Position numbers and translations under genes: made by a program. The notes under the pieces are model-generated. The model was given only the letters and a program-made list of their open reading frames with translations. It was not told where the DNA came from and made no database searches. From positions 1-33,283 of the forward strand of contig CAZCXH010000039.1 of assembly GCA_964502525.1 (NCBI GenBank): DNA of 33,283 nucleotides. The letters are read 5' to 3'. The stretch is from DATLYB01 sp964502525. Its GTDB lineage: Bacteria > Bacteroidota > Bacteroidia > Chitinophagales > CAIOSU01. How positions within the stretch are numbered: position 1 is the stretch's first letter; each line of letters starts with the position of its first letter. Shown one piece after another: positions 14,258-21,900 of this stretch.

Positions 14258-14992
14258 ATGAAGCACCTGAAAATAGGAATAGTAGAAGATGACTTGCTGA
14301 TTGCCGAAAGCATTGCATCAGCATTGAAGCAGATCGGCTATCAGCCCGTCAAGCCCGTTCGCTCTTATGCCGATGCTTTGAAGATGATCGAAGCGGAATC
14401 ACCCGATTTGCTGATCATTGATATCACGCTGGTTGGAGAAGAGGATGGAGTTGATCTTGCATTGAAAATCAACAAAGATTTCGGCATCCCTTTCATTTTT
14501 CTTACGGCTTACAGCGATGCGGCAACCGTCAATCGCGCGAAGAAGGCAAATCCATACGCCTATCTCGTTAAGCCGTTCACCGAAAATGATTTGTTCACTT
14601 CAGTTGAAATCGCTTTCAATAATTACAATCATCAGGTGAAAACGATAAGACAAAATAAACATGAGGAAGGATACCTGAAGGATATTTTGTTTATCAAGGA
14701 AGGGAGCCTGTTCCATAAAGTGAATGTCAGCGATATTCTTTATGTGGAGAGTGAGAATGTTTACCTGAACATCTATACTGTAAAAAAGCATTTCCTGTCG
14801 CGTATCAAATTGGATGAGTTTATCAACGAATGCGCCAACGGGGAATTCATCCGGGTGCACCGCAGTTATGCCGTCAATGTGAAGCACCTTGAGGCAGTTA
14901 ACAGCCTGAGTGTTACGGTGGCAGGCAAGGAAATTCCGGTACACAACACTTACAGGCAGGAGTTATTGCAAAGAATTAAATCGCTGACATAG
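14258..14992 (+). CDS. LytTR-family response regulator
   Basis: A 244-residue response regulator. The receiver domain (1-120) has the acidic pocket E10-D11-D12, the phospho-acceptor D55 (LLIIDITL), T83 and K105 (LVKPF). The LytTR DNA-binding domain (about 145-244) shows the family words FIKEGSLFHKV, DILYVESENVYLNIY and FIRVHRSYAVNVKHL. It follows the propeller kinase on the same strand across a 97-bp repeat-bearing gap and is its probable partner. LytTR proteins bind direct repeats upstream of target genes; I could not identify the targets. All key residues are present. Confidence 0.93.
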   Translation: MKHLKIGIVEDDLLIAESIASALKQIGYQPVKPVRSYADALKMIEAESPDLLIIDITLVGEEDGVDLALKINKDFGIPFIFLTAYSDAATVNRAKKANPYAYLVKPFTENDLFTSVEIAFNNYNHQVKTIRQNKHEEGYLKDILFIKEGSLFHKVNVSDILYVESENVYLNIYTVKKHFLSRIKLDEFINECANGEFIRVHRSYAVNVKHLEAVNSLSVTVAGKEIPVHNTYRQELLQRIKSLT

Positions 14993-15657
14993 AGTGTCGT
15001 CTGTGGAATTGCACCTCGCCCCCCTCTCCAAATGGAGCTTGCCTGTGCACATATCTTTTAAGAATATCCAGAGGACAAAGATTTTGCCCTGCTTTCGTTT
15101 CAGCCTCACCCCCGCCCCCGCCCCCTCTCCGAAGGAGAGTATGTGTTTAGCGCATCCGTTAACCCCGGCATTTATGCCGGGGCATCGAAGACACAGGCAG
15201 CATGGCTTTAGCCATGATTTGACAGTTTGCAATCTTTCTGTCAGGGCTAAAGCCAATGGAGATATCGGTTCTCATCCCTGCGATAAATCGCGGGGTTAAA
15301 GGATGCATACTTCTCAAGCGTTAAACACATACGAAGGGGAGGGGTGTCCGGCTGTCTTGCCACTGAACAGGAATCAGCAATTTTTTTGCCGGGATAAGGA
15401 AAACTGCTCTGACACCTTCTCCCTGCCCGTCCGGCAGGCGGGCTTTGGAGAAGGGCGGGATGAGGCTTGCCCGGTAAGGATGAGGGCTATTATTACTCCA
15501 AAATTAAATGTGTGCATAGGCAAGCTCCAAGTGGAGAGGGGAGTCCGGGCTGATTACTTTGATAAAAAAAGTCAGCGACATTGTTTTACAGCAGCAAGCG
15601 GTCTTTGAATTTGTCCTACACTCCTGTGGATAGCGATTTCATCCTGAAAATATTACT
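14993..15657. other. 665-bp gene-free repeat region
   Basis: Nothing here looks protein-coding. Almost all of it is the nested palindrome at 15021-15541. The last 115 bp lead into the HU/SPOR gene and include TACTTTTG (15663-15670 just inside the annotated frame), a -7-like word. Confidence 0.6.
15021..15541. repeat. 520-bp nested palindromic element
   Basis: At least four layers of inverted repeats share one centre. The outer 31-bp arms are 15021-15051 and 15511-15541 (28 of 31 paired). A gc-rich cctcaccc/gggatgagg layer is at about 15097-15139 and 15441-15470. tgtgtttagcgc (about 15141-15152) pairs with 15318-15330. gcatccgttaacccc (15152-15166) pairs with 15292-15306 (14 of 15). The interior holds tight hairpins at 15163-15182, 15201-15216 and 15276-15294. 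A separate ctgcccg/ggcgggc hairpin lies near 15423-15442. No target duplication is seen. Confidence 0.7.
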
Positions 15658-16740
15658 TTGACTACTTTTGAACTAGTGGACATCCGCAGCTACATCAAAG
15701 ACCTCCTTTACCTGCACGACTGCGTGGTGATCCCCGGATTTGGCGGGTTTGTGACGGGGCATCGCCCGTCAGAAATTCAGAGGTTTCAAAATGTCATCTA
15801 TCCGCCTTCAAAATCCATCATGTTCAATAAACGGCTGCAGGCTAATGACGGCATCCTTGTCAACTTCATCGCGCAGCGGGAAAAAATAGAATATAAGAAA
15901 GCCGAAGAAGCGGTGAAGCAATTTGCCGTTGGGTGGAGCAGGCTTCTTGACAACAAGGGCGTGGTGATTTTTCCGGACGTGGGAAAACTTTACATTAATT
16001 CCGCAAATGTTTTGGTTTTTTTACCCGAACTTCGCAAGAATTACCTGCCCGATACATTTGGATTAAAGCCCATCGCATACCACCCTGAACTGGAGGTGGT
16101 ATCGGTGAAAAAGCAAAATGAAAAAATAGCAGAACCCATGGATGAAGAAGAATATGCCGAACAGCAGCGCATCAAAAGGAAAAGGATTTCGCAGCTCGCG
16201 GTGGCTGCAATCCTGCTCGCAGCTTTATTCCTGCTGCCACAGCTTTTCATGCAAAATTTCCTGCCTGATAAATTGCGTATTTCCCAACTGAAAGTTCTTG
16301 ACCTCTTTCCCTCGGAAAAAACAATGCCTGCTGCGGAAAAAGAAATTCCAACCGGGGAAGCCAAAGAAACTGAAGCTGAAACCAACGATGAGAGCGGCAG
16401 TCCGGAAGAAATCATAGACACTGTTTCTGAAAGTTCTGAAAGCGAACCTGCCGGCATTACTTCATCTGAAACACCTTCTGAAGAGCAACAAGAAGCAAAG
16501 GATGTTTCCGCAACAGGCAACTACTACGTTGTGTTAGGGTCGTTCCCTTTTATCTCCGATGCCATACGCACAAAAAAGCAATTGGACAGCAAGTTGGGAA
16601 AAACGCTTGAAGTTTTTTCTTCAGAGGATGAAAACTATCATGTGGGCATTGCCGCTGGAAACTCGAGGCAGGAAGCAGAGTCCATGCTTGCAGTTTACGA
16701 AACCTCCGGGCTGAATCCCCTGGTGATGCTGAGGGAATGA
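15658..16740 (+). CDS. HU-CCDC81 and SPOR domain membrane protein
   Basis: A protein of up to 360 residues. The N-terminal half (about 7-145) is the paired HU-CCDC81 domain typical of Bacteroidota, with YIKDLLYLHDCVVIPGFGGF (12-31) as its signature. A basic stretch (RIKRKR) precedes one TM helix (177-197). An acidic, Ser/Glu-rich periplasmic linker (218-285) leads to a SPOR domain (about 288-360; YYVVLGSF and YHVGIAAG), which binds denuded peptidoglycan at division sites. The N-terminus is therefore cytoplasmic and the SPOR end periplasmic. TTG at 15658 is the longest start; GTG at 15676 would give the family-like MDIRSYIKDLL and may be the real one. It converges with the PorP operon. Confidence 0.88.
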   Translation: MTTFELVDIRSYIKDLLYLHDCVVIPGFGGFVTGHRPSEIQRFQNVIYPPSKSIMFNKRLQANDGILVNFIAQREKIEYKKAEEAVKQFAVGWSRLLDNKGVVIFPDVGKLYINSANVLVFLPELRKNYLPDTFGLKPIAYHPELEVVSVKKQNEKIAEPMDEEEYAEQQRIKRKRISQLAVAAILLAALFLLPQLFMQNFLPDKLRISQLKVLDLFPSEKTMPAAEKEIPTGEAKETEAETNDESGSPEEIIDTVSESSESEPAGITSSETPSEEQQEAKDVSATGNYYVVLGSFPFISDAIRTKKQLDSKLGKTLEVFSSEDENYHVGIAAGNSRQEAESMLAVYETSGLNPLVMLRE

Positions 16741-16747
16741 TCCCCCA

Positions 16748-17767
16748 TTACAGCATCGGGGGACAATACACGATTGAATTTTTCTTGTTGGGAAACACTC
16801 CCGTGTAAATGACTGACAATTCCGGTCCACCATTGGTGTTGGACGCAGGCGTCAGTCCCGATAAGTTAATATCATAGCTGAATCCGATATTGAAGCTGCC
16901 GATGTCCACCCGCGCATTCAGGATCAGCGCATCTTTCAGGCGGTACCATCCACCGATGTAAAATGCCGTTTGGTCGGTCGGCAGCGTTGATTTCCTTATT
17001 TTCACCAACGCACCGAAGTTGAACTGGTTGTGCGGCCCCTGGTTCAGGTACATGAAACTTGGCAGTATAAATACCTGCTTCGATATGCCCACGTGCGCTC
17101 CTCCATGAAAAGTTGACTTGATATATAACTTTTCATCACGTTCTTCCATGAATGAAAGATTAGGCATGTTGAGGTGCGCCACCGAGCCGCCCGCATACAC
17201 ATTCAGGTTTTTTTGCTTCTTCACAAAATTCCAAAGTATTCCCGCCCCCACGTCAGGATAGACGACTTTGTTGGTTGCAAAATTTTCATTGTTCGGTATA
17301 TCCGGATCAAAGCCTCCTGCAAACTGGTTATCAAATGTAAGATTGGCGTAATTGATAGTGCGGTATCCCACACCGCCCATGATGCCTGGCGTAATGGACT
17401 GCGTTCCTTTCCTGTTGAGGATCATGGTGTAGGATAAGTTCAGATTCACCTGAGTGGTTCGCAGTTCGGAATCTCCCGCCTTGTCGGTAAAAAAGAAAAT
17501 GCCCATACCGCCAAAGTTTGCGCGCTCGCTGTGCTTGAACATGTTCATGTCATAAGAAGCCGCAACAGTGTTGTAGGGCGCCAACTGCGTCCATTGCGTT
17601 TTGTAGTTGGCAACAAGGCGATAGTTGCCACCGTTGACGCCTGCCAGCGCAGGGTTCAGCAACAACGGAGCCGAATTAAATTGTGAAAAATGAATATCTT
17701 GTCCGACAGCCAAAAGGGAGATCAAAGACAAGGCTAATACCAGGGCGTGTTTCGTCATCCTCCTCAT
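16748..17767 (-). CDS. PorP/SprF-family type IX secretion outer-membrane protein (copy 2)
   Basis: A 339-residue beta-barrel. Signal peptide 1-22 (ends AVGQ), then the family opening QDIHFSQFNSAPLLLNPALAG and many amphipathic strands, closing GPELSVIYTGVFPNKK and a C-terminal CPPML. SprF-like proteins assist secretion or surface attachment of a dedicated type B substrate, usually encoded next door. It is a close paralogue of the 17913-18938 protein; most of the N-terminal 140 residues match, including TQWTQLAPYNTVAAS, DKAGDSELRTTQ and GIMGGVG. Directly upstream of it are the last codons of a lost type B substrate, so this gene may now be an orphan partner. Confidence 0.92.
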   Translation of the reverse strand: MRRMTKHALVLALSLISLLAVGQDIHFSQFNSAPLLLNPALAGVNGGNYRLVANYKTQWTQLAPYNTVAASYDMNMFKHSERANFGGMGIFFFTDKAGDSELRTTQVNLNLSYTMILNRKGTQSITPGIMGGVGYRTINYANLTFDNQFAGGFDPDIPNNENFATNKVVYPDVGAGILWNFVKKQKNLNVYAGGSVAHLNMPNLSFMEERDEKLYIKSTFHGGAHVGISKQVFILPSFMYLNQGPHNQFNFGALVKIRKSTLPTDQTAFYIGGWYRLKDALILNARVDIGSFNIGFSYDINLSGLTPASNTNGGPELSVIYTGVFPNKKNSIVYCPPML

Positions 17768-17777
17768 AGTCTCGCGT

Positions 17778-17867
17778 TTAAATAGTAAATACTCCGGTCC
17801 TCACTATAGCTTTCTCAAACCCAGCAGACCAATCGGACACATATACGTAAACAGCAGCGTTAAGGTT
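17778..17867 (-). pseudogene. Remnant of a gliding-type (type B) T9SS C-terminal domain
   Basis: In the 145-bp gap between the two PorP genes, the minus strand reads NLNAAVYVYVSDWSAGFEK, then AIVRTGVFTI and a stop. This aligns with the end of the 1846-residue protein downstream of here (ELNGGVYVYV, a variable stretch, then KIVKTGNITLIR and stop). An in-frame TAG lies immediately before it at 17868-17870, so it cannot be expressed alone. The piece ends 10 bp before the PorP start, the same relation the intact substrate has to its own PorP gene. The best reading is the tail of a deleted second substrate gene. Confidence 0.75.
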
Positions 17868-17912
17868 CTATGCTTGAATAGCTCAGCCGCTTTCCAGTAA
17901 AAACTTTCCGGT

Positions 17913-18938
17913 TTACAGTATCGGGGGGCAAAAGACAATCATGTCTTTTTTCCTGGGAAAAACGCCCGTATAGATGAGTGATAATTCAGGACCGCCATTG
18001 GCGTTGGATGCCGGAGTCAAACCGGATAAATTGATATCATAGCTGAAACCTATATTGAAATTGCCGACATCCGCCCTCACGTTCAGTATCAGCGCATCTT
18101 TCAGGCGGTACCATCCGCCAATATAAAATGACGTTTTATCCTTGGGCATGATTGATTTTTTAATCCGCACCAGGGCGCCAAAGTTGAATTGGTTGTGCGG
18201 CCCCTGGTTCAGGTACATGACGCTCGGCAGGATGAAGACCTGTTTGGATACGCGAAAATGACCACCGCCATGCAATGCCGACTTGATATACAGCTTTTCA
18301 CGGTTGTCATTGATGAATGAAATGTTGGGCATGTTAATATGCGATACCGCTCCACCGAGATAAACATTCAGGTTTTGCTTCTTCTTCACAAAATTCCAAA
18401 GTATCCCTGCGCCTATGTCAGGATAAAGCACATTGGTTTCAGCCAACGACTCTCCGTTGGGCGGATTATCCACGAACCCCTGAAACTCTTCCCACTGGGC
18501 ATTCCACGTGAGGTTGGCGGGATTGATCGAGCGGTGCCCTACCCCGCCCATAATCCCGGTGCTGATTGACTGGGTGCCTTTTTTATTGAGGAGCACCGTG
18601 TAGGATAAATAAAGATTTGCTTGCGTGGTCCTCAGTTCTGAATCACCGGCTTTGTCGGTGTAAAGCATCATGCCTATTCCTCCAAAATTTGCGCGTTCGC
18701 TTTTCTTTAAAATATTCATGTCAAAAGAAGCGGCAACCGTGTTGTATGGAGCCAACTGCGTCCACTGCGCCTTGTAGTTGGCAGCGAGACGGTAGTTCCC
18801 CGCGTTCACCCCCGTAAACGCAGGGTTGAGGAACAGCGGAGATGCATTAAATTGGGAAAAATGAATATCCTGCCCGGAAACTGCCGGGCAGCAAAAAACC
18901 AAAGCAAGCAACATTCCGTATTTCGGCATGGTTCTCAT
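17913..18938 (-). CDS. PorP/SprF-family type IX secretion outer-membrane protein (copy 1)
   Basis: A 341-residue beta-barrel with signal peptide 1-22 (ends AVSGQ) and the family opening QDIHFSQFNASPLFLNPAFTG. Its start lies 4 bp after the stop of the 5.5-kb type B substrate gene, so the two are one operon, as in the SprB-SprF pair of Flavobacterium johnsoniae, where SprF is needed for surface display of SprB. It probably serves that substrate. It is nearly the twin of copy 2, with small insertions (a WEEFQGF stretch near residue 155). The C-terminal CPPIL is shared. Confidence 0.92.
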   Translation of the reverse strand: MRTMPKYGMLLALVFCCPAVSGQDIHFSQFNASPLFLNPAFTGVNAGNYRLAANYKAQWTQLAPYNTVAASFDMNILKKSERANFGGIGMMLYTDKAGDSELRTTQANLYLSYTVLLNKKGTQSISTGIMGGVGHRSINPANLTWNAQWEEFQGFVDNPPNGESLAETNVLYPDIGAGILWNFVKKKQNLNVYLGGAVSHINMPNISFINDNREKLYIKSALHGGGHFRVSKQVFILPSVMYLNQGPHNQFNFGALVRIKKSIMPKDKTSFYIGGWYRLKDALILNVRADVGNFNIGFSYDINLSGLTPASNANGGPELSLIYTGVFPRKKDMIVFCPPIL

Positions 18939-18942
18939 ATCC

Positions 18943-21900
18943 TTACCTGATTAATGTTATGTTACCGGTTTTTACAATCTTATTCTGATACCAGCAAACC
19001 GCTTCGCACACATACACATAAACCCCTCCGTTCAACTCCTGCCCGTCCAGATTGGTGCCATCCCATTTTTCATTTTCATCATCCGTTTCAAACATCAATT
19101 TCCCCCATCGGTCGTAAATCCGGAAATAGTTCAGTTTCTCCACTCCCCTCAGCCGAACCTGAATGACCCTGTTTTCCTCATGAACCGCGAGTTTCGGCAT
19201 AAATGCATTTGCCACCCACACCTGGTCTTCTTTGCATTGCACCTCCACATCAATTGTAACCTCAGTTGAATTGACGCAGCCGAACTCATCAATCACAGTT
19301 ATAATGTAAGTCGTTTCCACCCACGGGCTGGCTATCGGGGAGAGGCATGTCACGCAACTGAGGCTGTCGGACGGCACCCACAGAATGGAATCATGCCGGT
19401 CAACGGTGGTGGTCAGTTCAATGCTTTCTCCGCGCAGGATGGTCGTATTGTCAATCGTTTGTATGTCCGGTGGAGGAATCACCGTTATAACCACATCTGC
19501 GAGATCATAAGGACAAACTCCGTTGGTGATGTGGGCGGTGTAAACAGTGGTGGAAGATGGCGTCACCCACGGATTAAATACGTTGGGGCTGTCAATGGGC
19601 AAAGGGGTCCAAAACACCGTGTCTCCGCCCGAGCTGAATAATTGAACCGTTTCGCCAAAACAAATGGTCGTGTCATATCCTGCCACCGCTGTTGCAGGAG
19701 TATCTATAATAACTATTTGCGTTGCTGTATCCGTGCATCCGATGGCATCGCTGATCACCAATTGAGCAAGGAATGAATCAGCAGTGGAGTAAGTGAAAAC
19801 AGGATTTTGGACATTTGAAGTAGCCGGAGGATTCGTGCCAAAATCCCATTGCCACGATATGATTGGCAAATCTGTTCGCGTGCTGAAATCAATAAAATCA
19901 GTAACATCACCAAAGCAACTGCGCTCTCCGATAAAGTTTGCAACGAGCCGGCTGACAATCACACGGATGCTGTCATTATTTGTGCATCCGCCAATGCCTT
20001 CGTTAATTATTCTATAAGTAATTGTATTGCCCGGCCACACAAACGGATTGGTAACATTCGGATCACTCATCCAAATATCCGGACTCCATTGATGATTTGA
20101 TCCTCCTGTTGCGTTCAACTGAATTGTATCTGAATAACAAATGATGGTGTCAGGATGAGGCGTCACTGTCAATGGCGGCAGCGGAATCACATTAATGGTA
20201 ACTGTATCCTGTTTGTCGCAGCCATGCGCCTCTGTGATATTGATTACATAGCTGATGGTGTCAGCCGGAAAAGCCAGCGGGTTGGGTATCGTATCATTAC
20301 TTAATGCAGTGCCGGGAGTCCAATGGTAACTCTCATACAGTGAGTCAGTCAGAAGTTGCACGGTGTCTCCAAAGCACAGCGGCAAAGTGTCATTGTTATA
20401 GATGCCATCAGGAGTTTTATAAACATTAATTGTAACCATTGCCGTATCCTCACAGCCGTCAGCATCCTTCACGATAAGTGATGGCTGATAACGACCGGTG
20501 TCCTGATAGTTGTAAAAAGACGGACTTTGGACATTGGAAGTGTCGGCAGCAGTGGTAGTGACGCCATAATCCCAAAGCCAATCCGACAGCACCGCATTGA
20601 CGCCTGCTTTCGAAGTGTCAAAAAATTGCACCAGCAGCGTATCGCAACCCGATGAGTCGGAAATGGTGAAACCCGCGGTGGGCCTGTCGCGGATAAAGAT
20701 AGTCTTGCAGATTGTCGCTTCGCAGTTGAAGCCGTTGTAAGCCGTAAGGCAAACGGTGTCCAATCCGATTTTCTGGAAATAGTGAACCGGATTATTTACT
20801 GTATCCGGGGGCGGCAGCGAATTATCGCCAAAATTCCATATCCATCGGTTAATATTCGTGTCAATCAAAGCGGATGAGGAATCGGTAAACTGCACCGGCT
20901 CTTCACGGCACACCGTGTCCACCATGCCGAAATTCGCATAAACCGTGTCGGCTAAAAGGTCGAAGTCGGCATACAGGATATAACTGCAAGGCACAGGATG
21001 CTGCGCATCGGTGAGCACCACTGCAGGCTGCCATACCCCCGGCTCGCGCACCACGCTGTGAATGATGCTGCCGCCAATTACCCCGGAGATTTGATCCCAG
21101 GGCGTCAACCAGAAGCGGCTGACAGCTCCGCTATCCTGAGCGTTCAAGACGATGTTCATCGGAACGCATCCGGTGTCAGGCTCGGCAATAATCTCACCGG
21201 TGGCTCCGCCTACAAAAATAAAATCCTTTCGCACCAGCGTATCGAGGCAATAATTATCGAACTCAACATAAAACGTTACTTCAAATTTTCCGGCTTCGAC
21301 ATAAATATGGCAAGGGTCGAGTATCTCTGAAAAACTGCCGTCACCAAAATCCCATAAAACCCTTTTTATCGGTATGCCGTTAAAGTCGAAGCACGTATCA
21401 AAGCAGGCGATATGGGGCGGACAAACACTATACGTGGAGTCAGCGCATATTTTAGGTTCGGGGTTCTGTATGCAAAACGCGCTATCCTCATGGTATGAAC
21501 TCGTGCAGCCGTTGGCGTCAGTAACATGCAGCGTAAGATCATAGCAGCCTGAATCAGCATATACATGGGAAGTAACGCAATTGGGATCAAGAGGACTGTT
21601 GTCGCCAAAATCCCATTGACAATTTAACCCGCCACCCTGTGAACAGTGCGTGATTGGCACGGGCTGGTCTTCGCAGTAAATCTGATAAGGAAAATCAAAG
21701 CAGGCAACCGGTTTCCTCACGTCCACATAGTTGGGCAGCGATACTGTGTTCTCGCAGTTTTTATCGCTCACCACCCGCAATGAAACAGTATATACTCCGG
21801 CAGTGCTGTAAATATGCGTCACCGAAGGCGGGCCATTTCCGTTAATATAATCCTGGGGCGGTGACTCTCCGAATGTCCAGTGCCACTCTCTGACCACCGA

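Noticed and set aside
15303..15608. Plus-strand 101-codon frame
   Set aside because: It lies entirely in the nested palindrome and translates common repeat words.
16041..16520. Minus-strand frame of 159 codons inside the HU/SPOR gene
   Set aside because: A shadow of the Glu/Ser-rich linker coding region; the plus strand has recognised domains on both sides.
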